A program made the position numbers and the translations under genes. Under the pieces are notes generated by a model. It searched no databases and was not told the DNA's origin. It saw only the letters and a list, made by a program, of their open reading frames with translations. This document shows, piece by piece, positions 1-9,347 of a DNA stretch of 64,000 bases (position 1 is the first letter of the stretch; each line of letters begins with the position of its first letter). The DNA lies in assembly GCF_001544755.2 (NCBI RefSeq), contig NZ_FCOF02000003.1, positions 276,470 to 340,469 on the forward strand. Direction: 5' to 3'. Origin of the DNA: Caballeronia catudaia. GTDB lineage: Bacteria; Pseudomonadota; Gammaproteobacteria; Burkholderiales; Burkholderiaceae.

Positions 1-2010
1 CGCGACCGCCTCCAGACCGAGCTCGACAACTGGCATCGCAGCAATCCCGGCCCCGTGCGCGATCTGCGCGCCTATCGCAAGTTTCTGGAAGACATCGGCT
101 ATATCGTGTCCGCGCCCGCGCATGTGCAGGCGAGCACCGCCAATGTCGATCGCGAAATCGCCGAGCAGGCCGGCCCGCAACTCGTCGTGCCGCTCTCGAA
201 TCTCCGCTATGCGCTCAACGCCGCCAACGCGCGCTGGGGCAGCCTCTACGACGCGCTCTACGGCACCGACGCCATCGACGAATCCGATGGCGCCGAGCGC
301 ACCGCGCAATTCAATCCGAAGCGCGGCGCAAAAGTGATCGCCTACGCGCGCGCGTTCCTCGACGACCACGCGCCTCTCGCCCACGGCTCGCATGCCGATG
401 CGACGAAGTACAGCGTCGAGCAAGGCAAACTCGTCGTCACGCTGAAGGACGGCGCCAGGGGCGGACTCGCGAACGGCGAACAGTTCGCGGGCTTTCAGGG
501 CGATGCGAAAGAGCCGTCCGCGATTCTGCTCAAGCACAACGACCTGCACTTCGAGATCCAGATCGACGCGAACCATTCCATCGGCAAAACGGATGCCGCG
601 CACGTCAAGGACGTGCTGATGGAAGCGGCGGTGAGCACGATCATCGACTGTGAAGATTCGGTCGCCGCCGTCGATGCCGCCGACAAGACGCAGCTCTATC
701 GCAACTGGCTCGGCCTCATGCAAGGCCATCTCGCCGAGCAGGTGACGAAGAACGGCAAGAGCTTCACGCGCAGAATGAACCCGGACCGCGAATACACCGC
801 GCCCAATGGCGGCACGGTCAAGCTGCACGGACGTTCGCTCTTGTTCGTTCGCAACGTCGGCCATCTGATGACGAATCCCGCCGTGCTCGACCGCGACGGC
901 AACGAGATTCCGGAAGGCATCCTCGACGCCGTGATGACCACGCTCGGCGCGATGCACGATCTCAAGAACAAGATGAACTCGCGCACGGGTTCCATCTATA
1001 TCGTGAAGCCGAAGATGCACGGCCCCGCCGAAGTCGCGTTCGCGGACGAGCTGTTCTCGCGCGTCGAAGATCTGCTCGGCTTGCCGCGTCACACGATCAA
1101 GATGGGCATCATGGACGAGGAGCGGCGCACGAGCGTGAATCTGAAGGCGTGCATCGCGGCGGCGGGCGCGCGCGTGGCGTTCATCAACACGGGCTTTCTG
1201 GATCGCACCGGCGACGAGATGCATTCGTCGATGGAAGCCGGCCCGATGATGCGCAAGGGCGACATGAAGTCATCGAAGTGGATCAGCGCGTACGAGCGCA
1301 GCAACGTGCTCGTCGGCCTGAACACGGGCCTGCGCGGTCGGGCGCAGATCGGCAAGGGCATGTGGGCGATGCCCGATCTCATGCACGCGATGCTCGAGCA
1401 GAAGATTGCGCATCCGCGCGCGGGCGCGAACACCGCATGGGTGCCCTCGCCCACGGCGGCTACGCTGCACGCGCTGCACTATCACATGGTCGATGTGCAA
1501 CAGGTTCAGCAGGAACTCGAAAGCATCGACTACGACAGCCAGAGAAACGAGCTGCTCGATGGCTTGCTGACGATTCCCGTCGTCGATAAGCCGTCGTGGT
1601 CGGAAGAGGACATCAGGAACGAAATCGAGAACAACGCGCAGGGCATTCTCGGCTATGTGGTGCGCTGGGTCGATCAGGGCGTCGGCTGCTCGAAGGTGCC
1701 GGACATTCACGATGTGGGCCTGATGGAAGACCGCGCGACGCTGCGCATTTCGAGCCAGCACATCGCGAACTGGCTGCGGCATGGCATCGTCACGGAAGAA
1801 CAGGTTCGCGCGACGCTCGAACGCATGGCCGCCGTGGTCGACAAGCAGAACGACGCCGATCCGACCTATCGCCCGATGGCGCCTTCATTCGATAGCTCGT
1901 ACGCGTTCAAGGCCGCCTGTGCGCTCGTGTTCGAAGGCCGCACGCAGCCGAGCGGTTATACGGAACCGCTGCTGCACAAGTTCCGGTTAGCGGCCAAGCA
2001 ATCGATGTAA
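1..2010 (+). CDS. glcB: Malate synthase G, 5' end cut by the window
   Basis: Condenses glyoxylate with acetyl-CoA to malate in the cytosol (glyoxylate shunt or glycolate use). The frame is open from base 1, so the gene starts upstream. From memory of E. coli GlcB (about 723 aa), roughly the first 57 residues are missing. The match to the G isoform runs end to end. Visible landmarks are the [10 protein letters not shown] segment with the active-site Arg, [10 protein letters not shown], the CSKVPDIH cysteine region, and [17 protein letters not shown], which carries the catalytic Asp. It ends at a TAA 20 bases before the convergent tautomerase gene. A GTG at 55 is an internal Val codon, not the start. 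Confidence 0.96.
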   Translation, partial: RDRLQTELDNWHRSNPGPVRDLRAYRKFLEDIGYIVSAPAHVQASTANVDREIAEQAGPQLVVPLSNLRYALNAANARWGSLYDALYGTDAIDESDGAERTAQFNPKRGAKVIAYARAFLDDHAPLAHGSHADATKYSVEQGKLVVTLKDGARGGLANGEQFAGFQGDAKEPSAILLKHNDLHFEIQIDANHSIGKTDAAHVKDVLMEAAVSTIIDCEDSVAAVDAADKTQLYRNWLGLMQGHLAEQVTKNGKSFTRRMNPDREYTAPNGGTVKLHGRSLLFVRNVGHLMTNPAVLDRDGNEIPEGILDAVMTTLGAMHDLKNKMNSRTGSIYIVKPKMHGPAEVAFADELFSRVEDLLGLPRHTIKMGIMDEERRTSVNLKACIAAAGARVAFINTGFLDRTGDEMHSSMEAGPMMRKGDMKSSKWISAYERSNVLVGLNTGLRGRAQIGKGMWAMPDLMHAMLEQKIAHPRAGANTAWVPSPTAATLHALHYHMVDVQQVQQELESIDYDSQRNELLDGLLTIPVVDKPSWSEEDIRNEIENNAQGILGYVVRWVDQGVGCSKVPDIHDVGLMEDRATLRISSQHIANWLRHGIVTEEQVRATLERMAAVVDKQNDADPTYRPMAPSFDSSYAFKAACALVFEGRTQPSGYTEPLLHKFRLAAKQSM

Positions 2011-2029
2011 GCCGTCGAGCGGCGGCGGG

Positions 2030-2215
2030 TCACTGCTCCGACCAGAGCTTGCCCGCCGTCGCCCAGTTCTCGCGCTTCACATCGGTCAGAATGATATCGA
2101 CCGAACCCGGCTCGCAGCCGAGCGTCTCGCATGTCGTGCGCGTGATCGCCTCGACGAACTTGCGCTTCTCTTCCTGCGTGCGGCCTTCGAATAGCTGAAT
2201 GTTGAATGTCGGCAT
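2030..2215 (-). CDS. 4-oxalocrotonate tautomerase family protein (61 aa)
   Basis: Small tautomerase of the 4-OT superfamily, the usual length for the short subunits, which assemble as hexamers. I chose the ATG at 2215 because it gives MPTFNIQLFEGRT. Removal of Met exposes Pro-1, the catalytic general base of this family. A longer open frame reaching 2296 has no family similarity upstream of this Met. The conserved mid-protein stretch (GCEPGSVDIILTDVKRENW) fits the family. It lies 26 bases after the aldolase gene on the same strand and is probably co-transcribed. Substrate unknown. A role with the aldolase on an enol or keto intermediate is inference. Confidence 0.85.
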   Translation of the reverse strand: MPTFNIQLFEGRTQEEKRKFVEAITRTTCETLGCEPGSVDIILTDVKRENWATAGKLWSEQ

Positions 2216-2241
2216 GGCGTCGGTCTCCCGTTGAGTTGAAT

Positions 2242-3018
2242 TCAGTCGCGATAAGACGCATCGATACGGTCGAGCTTGCGCAATAGCGCCGGCCATTCGA
2301 GCGCGCCTTCGATGGCGTCATCGTCGTGCAATTGCGCCGCGGTACGCGTGACGACTTCGGGCGTCGGCACGATCATCTTCCCCACGCCCGCGAGCGCGCG
2401 AAGCTGAATATCGCATGCCTTGACGAGCATATCCATCAGCACATAAGCCTCGGCGACGGTGCGCCCGAGCGTGAGCGGCCCATGATTGCGCAGCAGCATC
2501 GCGCGATGCGCGCCGAGACTCTTCACCAGCCGCTCGCCTTCCGCCGGCGAAAACGCCAGGCCTTCGTAATCGTGATACGCGAGATGGCCATGAAAGCGCA
2601 TCGCGTGCTGCGACGCGGGCAGCAGGCCATGCGGCTGCGTCGATACCGCGATCGCCTCGCGCACATGCAGATGCATCACGCAAACGGCATCGTCGCGCGC
2701 GGCATGCACCGCGCCATGCAGCGCGAAGCCCGTCGCGTTCACCGGATGCGCGCTTGCGCCGATCACGTTGCCGTCGATATCGATCTTCACGAGATTGCTC
2801 GCGGTGACTTCATCGAACGAAAGCCCGAACGGATTGATGAGAAAGCGCCCTGGCTCGCCCGACACGCTCGCGGAAATGTGCGTATAGACGACATCGTCCC
2901 AGCCGTTGAGCGCGACAAGCCGATACGCGGCGGCGAGATCTTCGCGCGCGGGCTGTTCGGTCTCCGAGCGCGGCCCGCTTTCCGCGATCCTGCGCTCAGG
3001 CGTGTGGTTGAACGACAT
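2242..3018 (-). CDS. Class II aldolase/adducin family protein
   Basis: 258 aa, one class II aldolase/adducin domain covering nearly the whole chain. The metal-binding histidines are visible in MHLHVREA (about residues 115-122) and in LRNHGPLTLG (about 175-184). The HxH plus later His pattern is that of zinc-dependent fuculose-phosphate-type aldolases and of decarboxylase-like relatives. The substrate cannot be read from sequence. Its 5' end overlaps the 3' end of the urea transporter gene by 23 bases, and the tautomerase follows 26 bases downstream, so the three genes look like one transcript. Many members of this family act on non-sugar keto acids. Confidence 0.85.
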   Translation of the reverse strand: MSFNHTPERRIAESGPRSETEQPAREDLAAAYRLVALNGWDDVVYTHISASVSGEPGRFLINPFGLSFDEVTASNLVKIDIDGNVIGASAHPVNATGFALHGAVHAARDDAVCVMHLHVREAIAVSTQPHGLLPASQHAMRFHGHLAYHDYEGLAFSPAEGERLVKSLGAHRAMLLRNHGPLTLGRTVAEAYVLMDMLVKACDIQLRALAGVGKMIVPTPEVVTRTAAQLHDDDAIEGALEWPALLRKLDRIDASYRD

Positions 3019-3907
3019 GCGATTCTCCTTGTTGCGATGTTCCCGACAAGCGCCGCGCGAGCACGATCACCGCCCACGACGCCAGCACGAACGGCGCGGT
3101 CAGCGCGGCGATGCCGGCGCAATCGATCGAGCGTTCGATCAGCACCGCGGCGACGATCGCGACGAACGCATAACGCTTGCCGAGCGGCGCGGCCGCGAGC
3201 GCGGCCAGCGCCGCGTTGAAGCCGCATGCGCCCGATAGCACGACCGCATCGCTCGCGCCGCCCAGCGCGTGCAGCGTGGCGCCGAGCGCGCTGCCCGCGA
3301 GCGCCCACGCAGCCTGCGACGGCCGCGACGCGAACAGCCCCGCCGCGATCAATGCGCCGGCGAGCGCGCCGGTCGCGAACGTGATCGGCGCGAGACCCGC
3401 GAACGCGGCTTGCAGGATCGGAACGAGGCCGGCGGCTACTTGCGGGATCGCGCCCGTGTCGCCGCGATCGGCGAAAAGCGGCAGCCAGCACCAGGTCACG
3501 ATGATCGCCGGGCTGGAGAAGATCGGCAGCCGGTAGCGCGACAGCACGCGCGTGAGTCTGGCAGCGAGAAAGGTGGCGAACATCGCCGCGACGATCGCGA
3601 CGGCCGCAGCCTGCGACGCATCGCCGATGAACGTGAACGCGGCCAGCGCGGCGAGCGCGCCGTTGAAGCCGTAGAGATCGTCACGGAAAGCAGGCGCGTC
3701 GCGCTCTTCGATGATGACGCTGATGACATTGCCCGTCAGCGTGCCGATCAGAAGCCCGCAAGCGAGGCGCGGGCTCGCGCACAGGACGGCGAGAAACAGC
3801 AGCGCGCCGGTCGCGGCATGGCGCTGAAGCACGATCTGCCCGATCGCGCGGGCGAAGCTGCGGAGCTGGTCGCCGAAAGCGGCGTTCGAATGGAGAGCGG
3901 AAGACAT
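2996..3907 (-). CDS. Urea transporter (UT family)
   Basis: 303-aa hydrophobic protein with the internal two-fold repeat of urea channels. GFNGALAALA (about residues 79-88) recurs as GFNAALAALA in the second half (about 229-238). The UT signature of a Pro-rich loop before an aromatic-Thr-Trp stretch is seen as LPIFSSPAIIVTW. About ten membrane segments are evident. The family moves urea passively down its gradient through the inner membrane. No urease genes are in the window. The start ATG at 3907 lacks a clear Shine-Dalgarno, so the exact N-terminus is uncertain. It is the first gene of a likely transcript with the aldolase and tautomerase genes. Confidence 0.88.
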   Translation of the reverse strand: MSSALHSNAAFGDQLRSFARAIGQIVLQRHAATGALLFLAVLCASPRLACGLLIGTLTGNVISVIIEERDAPAFRDDLYGFNGALAALAAFTFIGDASQAAAVAIVAAMFATFLAARLTRVLSRYRLPIFSSPAIIVTWCWLPLFADRGDTGAIPQVAAGLVPILQAAFAGLAPITFATGALAGALIAAGLFASRPSQAAWALAGSALGATLHALGGASDAVVLSGACGFNAALAALAAAPLGKRYAFVAIVAAVLIERSIDCAGIAALTAPFVLASWAVIVLARRLSGTSQQGESHVVQPHA

Positions 3908-4039
3908 GCTGGGCGGGCGACGGCGTGCGAAGCCGCCAGCATAAAGCAGCCGGCGCGCGCCGTGCGACGGCGGGCCGAATAATCTGTATGTGATCTGAAG
4001 CGAAAGGCGCGGCGAACGCGCGCCAGAGAAGGATGAAGC

Positions 4040-4246
4040 TTAGTTGAACGCCATCGGAACCAGCGGCGTCGGCTCGCCCGTACCCGGATTCGCCAGCGAC
4101 AGTTCCGCATTCAACTTCACCATTTCCGTGACGTTATCGCGGAAGTTCGGGTGCTTTTCCCACGTGATGTAGCTCGCGTCCATGACGGCGGACAGCGTGA
4201 GCAGGCAAAAAGCGACTTTTTCGAGCACTTGGAAGTGGCGGCGCAT
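4040..4246 (-). CDS. Small hypothetical protein with N-terminal hydrophobic segment (68 aa)
   Basis: Not recognised as a named family. The ATG at 4246 is preceded by a good ribosome binding site (GAGGA, 7 bases upstream). Residues about 9-25 form one short hydrophobic stretch after basic residues, like an uncleaved anchor or weak signal peptide. The rest (SYITWEKHPNFRDNV onward) is soluble and Pro/Asn-rich. It stands alone, with a repeated TAAGGGTTTT element 38 bases upstream of the start. The strong RBS, clean start and base composition support a real gene. Confidence 0.6.
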   Translation of the reverse strand: MRRHFQVLEKVAFCLLTLSAVMDASYITWEKHPNFRDNVTEMVKLNAELSLANPGTGEPTPLVPMAFN

Positions 4247-4283
4247 GATCTGTTCCTCAATCTTTGCGGCATTGTAACAGACT

Positions 4284-4307
4284 TAAGGGTTTTCCCCTAA
4301 GGGTTTT
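4284..4307 (-). promoter_or_regulatory. Direct repeat TAAGGGTTTT x2 upstream of small gene
   Basis: Two perfect copies of TAAGGGTTTT (plus-strand reading) at 4284-4293 and 4298-4307, 14 bases apart. They lie 38-61 bases upstream of the minus-strand start at 4246. A similar AGGGTTATCCCTTAGG element lies 34-49 bases upstream of the ABC ATPase start at 10078. The placement suggests a promoter-proximal element. The binding protein is unknown. Confidence 0.35.
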
Positions 4308-4362
4308 GTTGCAATGCCTCAAATAGCCGCCCGACAACCGTTATGCCCGAACCCTGCTTCGG

Positions 4363-5502
4363 CTACATCGATGCGTCCAGGATCGCTTCGTAATCCGCGC
4401 TCGACGCCTCGCGTGGATTCGTCTTATGACTGTGATCCTTGAGCGCGCCCGCGACGATGCGCGGAAACAGTTCGCGCGTGACGCCGAGTTCACCAAGGCC
4501 GCGCGGCAGGCCGAGCGTCGCGGTCATCGCGCGGACCGCTTCGCCGACTTCGCTCCCGGATTTCAGGCCCATCGCCTGCGCGATGCGATTCAGCTTGCCC
4601 TCTTCCTGCATCGACGGCGCGCTGCTGTTGAACGCGATCACCGCGGGCAGAAAGATCGCGTTGAGCGTGCCGTGATGGAGCTTCGGATTAATGCCGCCGA
4701 GCGAGTGACTCAGGCTGTGCACGCAGCCGAGGCCTTTCTGGAACGCGAGCGCGCCTTGCATCGATGCGCTCATCATGTTCCAGCGCGCGATGCGGTCCGA
4801 GCCGTCGCGCGTCGCCCGCTCGATGTGACGCCATGCGCGCCACAGGCCGTCGAGCGCGATGCCGTCGGCGGGTGCGTTGAACGCGGGCACCATGAAGGTT
4901 TCGAGGCAATGCGCGATCGCGTCCATGCCGGTCGCGGCGGTGAGCATCGGCGGCAGGCCGAGCGTGAGTTCCGGGTCGCAGATCGCCACTTTCGGCACGA
5001 CATGCGGCGAGATCACGCCGACCTTGCGGCCATCGTCGAGAATGAGGATCGCGCCGCGGCCCACTTCGCTGCCCGTGCCTGCGGTCGTCGGAACGGCGAT
5101 GACCGGCGCGGTCTTCGCCGTGATGCGCGCGAGGCCGCCTTCGATGACCGCGAAGCTCTGCAGCGGGCCGTCGTGCGTCGCGCAGACCGCCACGCCTTTC
5201 GCGAGATCGATCGACGAGCCGCCGCCCGCCGCGATCACGCCATCGCACTGATTCTCCTTGAACATCGCGACGGCTTCGCGCACGGCCGCTTCGTTCGGAT
5301 TCGGCGGCGTGCCGTCGAACACCGGCACGGGCGAGGATGAATTCAGCGCATCGAGCACCTTGTCGAGCAGGCCGGCGGCGCGAATGCCGGCATCGGTCAC
5401 GACGAGCGGGCGGCGAATGCCGAGGCGTTCGCACTCGCTTGCAAGCAGGCGCACCGCGCCGAAATCGAATTGAATCTGCGTGATGTAATTGATGAGGGGC
5501 AT
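4363..5502 (-). CDS. Iron-containing alcohol dehydrogenase
   Basis: 379-aa group III (Fe-dependent) alcohol dehydrogenase, NAD(P)-dependent. The nucleotide-binding loop GGGSSIDLAKG lies at about residues 93-103. Metal ligands fit D194 and H198 in GMDAIAHCLE, H262 in VHSLSHSLGG, and H276 in LHHGT. GTGSEVG at about 142-148 is typical of the family. I took the ATG at 5502 (MPLINYITQIQFDFG) because homologs begin this way; a longer frame would need TTG at 5541. The alcohol or aldehyde substrate is not evident and no obvious partner gene adjoins it. Confidence 0.9.
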   Translation of the reverse strand: MPLINYITQIQFDFGAVRLLASECERLGIRRPLVVTDAGIRAAGLLDKVLDALNSSSPVPVFDGTPPNPNEAAVREAVAMFKENQCDGVIAAGGGSSIDLAKGVAVCATHDGPLQSFAVIEGGLARITAKTAPVIAVPTTAGTGSEVGRGAILILDDGRKVGVISPHVVPKVAICDPELTLGLPPMLTAATGMDAIAHCLETFMVPAFNAPADGIALDGLWRAWRHIERATRDGSDRIARWNMMSASMQGALAFQKGLGCVHSLSHSLGGINPKLHHGTLNAIFLPAVIAFNSSAPSMQEEGKLNRIAQAMGLKSGSEVGEAVRAMTATLGLPRGLGELGVTRELFPRIVAGALKDHSHKTNPREASSADYEAILDASM

Positions 5503-5724
5503 GGTGACTGACTGAAGGTTAGGGTCGATGCCGCTTTGCAAAGCCCGCTTGCAAGCGGCACGGCGCCTGTCAGTATAGAAGCCGACGCCCCGGCGCGATA
5601 TTGACTAGTTTCGATACCGTGATGACTTTTACTCAACCCAGGCCCTCTTGACGACGTAGCGTCAGAAGCGGAAGTCGTCGAAGAACTTCTCGCGTTCGAT
5701 CACGGTGAGTGCGGCGCGCTTGCA

Positions 5725-6810
5725 TCACCGCTTCTCCACCTCCAGCGTCTTCGCATACCCCGTCAATTCGAGATATCCACGCCCACGCCCGCCGTCCCCA
5801 TCGAGCGTCACGGCGCCTTCCCAATACAGCGCGCCGGTGGAATCGCGCGAGTCGAGTTCCTGATCGTCGATGAGCGGACTCAACCGCCAGCGCATCCCGC
5901 CGACGCGCAGATTCATCGCCACGGGATAAACCGTGTTCGTGCGCGGCGAGCGCCACTGCCGCTCGGGCGTGAACTCGACATCGCCTGGGCCGAATTGCTC
6001 CGTCGCGCCATCGGAACCGCGCAGCGCCGCGTGCGCCCAGACAGCGTGACCGTCGCGGGCGCGGACCTTGAACGCCATCAGCGCGGAGCCGTCGTCGAGA
6101 TTCGCACCGAGCCAGTCCCAGCCGGCGGCGTCCGCTGAAAGCAGCGTGCTCGACCATTCATGATCGAGCCAGGCGCGGCCCGTCACATCGACACGCCGGT
6201 TCGTCGATGGCCGCGTCACACTGCCCGTCACCCTCAATTGCGGCTCGCTGTAATACCAGCTCGCCTGCTCCGGCCGCGGACCTTTGCGCGAATACCCGCC
6301 CTCGCCCTGGATCATCGGCGGCTGCGTCGGCGTGAAGGTCAGATGGAGCGCGAAGCCCGCCGCATCGGCGATCACCGAATAGCTGCCGTCCGATGCGCGC
6401 GTCATGCGCCACGCGTCGAGCTTCACGTCGGTATTGCCAGCTTTCGCGTACGCAAGCCCGAAGCCCTGCCGCGCGACGTTCTGATCGTGCACGAGCCGCC
6501 CATGCGCCGGGTCGGACAGCGCCGCGTGCGCGATGATCAATTGCGACGGATCGAACGCGCTCCTGCCCGCTTTCGCGTCCGATACCTTCCCCGTGTTCGA
6601 GCGAAAGAACGTGATCTGAAAGCCGAGCGGTTGATGATCCGGCGTTTCGAGCCAGCCCGTCGCGTACCACCATTCCGTGCGATACGCCGGATGCGCGCCG
6701 CTGTCCTGCGGCCATCGGATCGCCTGTCCAGGCACGACGGGCGCGAACGCGGGTGCTTCGGCGAGCGCGATTGTCGACGAGAACAGCAACATCAAAAGCA
6801 ACGCCCGCAT
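5725..6810 (-). CDS. AttH/CrtC-like lipocalin-type exported protein
   Basis: 361 aa. Starts MRALLLMLLFSSTIALAEA, a cleavable Sec signal peptide, so it is periplasmic or envelope-facing. The mature part matches the AttH/carotenoid 1,2-hydratase superfamily, with the hallmark TEWWYATGWLE (about residues 44-54) and a later WLDHEWSS. It has two lipocalin-like domains. There are no carotenoid genes here; the neighbours are an FtsX permease and a LolD-type ATPase, as in AttEFGH-type loci, so a lipophilic-molecule transport partner fits better than CrtC activity. Its ATG overlaps the permease stop by one base (TGATG), indicating translational coupling. Confidence 0.88.
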   Translation of the reverse strand: MRALLLMLLFSSTIALAEAPAFAPVVPGQAIRWPQDSGAHPAYRTEWWYATGWLETPDHQPLGFQITFFRSNTGKVSDAKAGRSAFDPSQLIIAHAALSDPAHGRLVHDQNVARQGFGLAYAKAGNTDVKLDAWRMTRASDGSYSVIADAAGFALHLTFTPTQPPMIQGEGGYSRKGPRPEQASWYYSEPQLRVTGSVTRPSTNRRVDVTGRAWLDHEWSSTLLSADAAGWDWLGANLDDGSALMAFKVRARDGHAVWAHAALRGSDGATEQFGPGDVEFTPERQWRSPRTNTVYPVAMNLRVGGMRWRLSPLIDDQELDSRDSTGALYWEGAVTLDGDGGRGRGYLELTGYAKTLEVEKR

Positions 6811-9347
6811 CACCAGTCCTCCCGCACGGCGCGCACCGCATCGACGGACACGGCGCGCCGTCCCGCCAGCAACGCCGTCGCGCACGACGACACGAGCATC
6901 ACGCACGCGATTGCCCCGATCATCGTCCACGGGACGTGCAGCGACATGCTCCAGTGAAACGACTGCGGATTCACGACGAACACGAGAATCAGGCTGATCG
7001 CGAAGCCGAGCGCACAGCCCATCGCGATGCCGAGCAGCGTGAGCCATCCGGCTTCGGAAGCGAGCAGCGCGAGAATCTGCGCGCGCGTCACGCCGACGTG
7101 CCGCAGCATGCCGAATTCGCGCGAGCGCGCGAGCGTCTGCATCGAGAACGTCGCGCCGACGCCGAACAGGCCGATCACGATCGCCACCGCTTCGAGCAGA
7201 TACGTCACCGCGAAGCTGCGATCGAAAATGGTCAGCGTGCGCGCGCGGATTTCGCCCGGCTCCGAGAATTCGAGCGCATCGCCGAAAGGCAGCTTCCTGA
7301 TCGCGCCGATGACCTGCGCCGCGCCCGACCCCGCGCGCAACGTGATCGCGATATCGGTGGCGGCCGTATCGCCGGTGAGGCGGCGGTAATCCGCGATGCG
7401 CATCTGCAACGCGCCCGTCTGCCGCACGTAGTCGCGCCAGATGCCCGCGACGACGAAGCGCTCTCCCGTCCCGCCGATGGGCAGCGTGACGCGCTCGCCG
7501 ACGCGATAGCCGTACAGATCGGCCATCGCCTCCGATGCCCACACGGGCGTCTCGCCCTCGCGCCACGACGATGGCGGCAACACGTCGCCGGTCATTTGCA
7601 GCGTCGCGCCGGGATCGGCGGCATCGAGTTCGCGGGCGATCAGCGCGACGGGCGGCTTCGCGGCATCGAGCGTCAGTTTCGACGTGCGCGAAAACGCCGC
7701 ATGCGCGACGCCGTTCGCGCCGGCAATCAGCAGCTGCTGATCGGGACGCAGGCCGCCCGTGTCGCCGCTCGACGCCATGCGCACGTAAAGATCCGCCGAC
7801 AGCAGATGCGCGAGCCAGTCTTCCACCGACACGCGAAAGCTCGTGACCATGATCGCCATGGCAACGATCAGCGTGAAGCTCGACAGCACGCCGCCCATCG
7901 CGATCGACGCCTGCCCCGGCGCATTCGCGAGACGCGCGAGCGCGAGCGTCGCGACGGCGCCGCGCGGTTTCGCGGTGCGCCGGAACACGATCGCGGTGAC
8001 ACGCGGCATCAGCGCAATGCCGCCGACGAGCAGCAACCCGACGGCGACATAGCCGGCGATGGGCGCATCGAAGACAGGCGGCGCCTGCGTCAGCGCGGCG
8101 CCTGCCGCGAGGCACGCGAGCGCGGGCCACGGCCTGCCGAGCGGCGCGAGCGCGGCCTCCTCGCTACCGGCTTTGAGCGCGGGCGCGGGGCGGGCGCGCG
8201 CCGCTTCGAGCGCCGGAACGAGCGTGCCGGCGAGCGCGACGCCGATGCCGAGCGCGAGAAAGATCGCGCTTGCGACCGGCTCGAACGCGACGCGCGGCTC
8301 GACACCGGGAAAATAACCGCCGCCGAGATCGCTGCCGAAAAAGCGCAGCGCGAAGGCCGCGACGGCGAAGCCGAGCGCGATGCCGAGCACGCCGCCCGCC
8401 ACGCCGAGCAGCGCGCCTTCGAGCATGATCTGCCGCACGAGCGCCGCGCGCGTCATGCCGAGCACGCGCAGCATCGCGAATTGCGCGCGCCGGCGCACGA
8501 CACCCGCCGCCTGCGTCGAAAAGACGAGAAACGCGCCGGTGAAAAGCGCGACGAGCGCGAGCACGTTCATGTTGATGCGATAGGCGCGCGAGAGACGATC
8601 CGTGCGGCTTTCGACGTCGCTCGTCTCCGTCACGACGAGCCGGGCGCCGAGTTCGCGTTGCAGCGTTCGACGAAACGCATCGCGATCGACGCCGCGCGCG
8701 AGTTGCAGATCGACGCGCGACAGCTTGCCCGTCATCGAGAAATGCGTCTGCACGGCGGCGATGTCCATCACCGCGATGCGCTGCCCGGGGCGCGTGCGCG
8801 CGATGCCGCCCGCGACGCGCAGCTTCACCTTCGACGTGCCGCTTTGCAGCTCGACCGCCGCACCATCGCGCGCGCCGAGCCACGCAAGCGCGGCGGGCGA
8901 AAGAAAGATGGCGCCGTCATCGAGCACATCGAGCGGCGCATTGGGCGACGGCACGCCGGTCAGATCCGGCGCGATGCGTTTCGCGCGGAACACGTCGATG
9001 CCGAGCACCTTGAGCGGCGCGGTCTTGCCGGGCACGGCGGCATCGACCTCGAGCACCGGACTCGCGATCGCAACGCCCGCGTGCGCCGCGAGTTGCGGAT
9101 AGACGTTCTCATCAATGAAGGCTTGAGCGCCGCGCACCTGCAAGTCCGCCTGTCCCGAAAGGCTGCGCGCGGCGGCCGAGAACTCGTTGAAGGCCGCTCC
9201 GTTGATGAGCTGCACCGCATAACCCAGGCCGACGCCGAGCGCGATCGTCAGCATCGCGACGAGCGCGCGACCCCGGTGGCTGCGCCATTGCGCGCCGAGC
9301 AGCCAGCGCGTCAACGTATCGAATGGACGGGACGCGACTGTGCTCAT
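6810..9347 (-). CDS. ABC transporter permease, FtsX/MacB-type, two-unit
   Basis: 845-aa inner-membrane permease. An N-terminal anchor (about residues 30-50) is followed by a large periplasmic domain, three helices near 265-390, a central pair, a second periplasmic domain (about 500-690), and three C-terminal helices near 715-830. This is the duplicated FtsX layout in which two permease halves are fused. FtsX-fold permeases of this kind usually extract or translocate lipids, lipoproteins or peptides with a LolD-like ATPase rather than import solutes. It is coupled by ATGA overlap to the ATPase gene upstream and by TGATG to the lipocalin gene downstream. Confidence 0.9.
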   Translation of the reverse strand: MSTVASRPFDTLTRWLLGAQWRSHRGRALVAMLTIALGVGLGYAVQLINGAAFNEFSAAARSLSGQADLQVRGAQAFIDENVYPQLAAHAGVAIASPVLEVDAAVPGKTAPLKVLGIDVFRAKRIAPDLTGVPSPNAPLDVLDDGAIFLSPAALAWLGARDGAAVELQSGTSKVKLRVAGGIARTRPGQRIAVMDIAAVQTHFSMTGKLSRVDLQLARGVDRDAFRRTLQRELGARLVVTETSDVESRTDRLSRAYRINMNVLALVALFTGAFLVFSTQAAGVVRRRAQFAMLRVLGMTRAALVRQIMLEGALLGVAGGVLGIALGFAVAAFALRFFGSDLGGGYFPGVEPRVAFEPVASAIFLALGIGVALAGTLVPALEAARARPAPALKAGSEEAALAPLGRPWPALACLAAGAALTQAPPVFDAPIAGYVAVGLLLVGGIALMPRVTAIVFRRTAKPRGAVATLALARLANAPGQASIAMGGVLSSFTLIVAMAIMVTSFRVSVEDWLAHLLSADLYVRMASSGDTGGLRPDQQLLIAGANGVAHAAFSRTSKLTLDAAKPPVALIARELDAADPGATLQMTGDVLPPSSWREGETPVWASEAMADLYGYRVGERVTLPIGGTGERFVVAGIWRDYVRQTGALQMRIADYRRLTGDTAATDIAITLRAGSGAAQVIGAIRKLPFGDALEFSEPGEIRARTLTIFDRSFAVTYLLEAVAIVIGLFGVGATFSMQTLARSREFGMLRHVGVTRAQILALLASEAGWLTLLGIAMGCALGFAISLILVFVVNPQSFHWSMSLHVPWTMIGAIACVMLVSSCATALLAGRRAVSVDAVRAVREDW

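Noticed and set aside
5640..5725. Short in-frame continuation after the lipocalin stop (LTVIEREKFFDDFRF)
   Set aside because: Looks protein-like but is only about 20 codons, has no start and no recognisable parent; chance or unresolvable remnant.
5725..8130. 801-aa single protein including the lipocalin domain
   Set aside because: The first two thirds are the permease gene read out of frame; the real start is ATG 6810 with a signal peptide.
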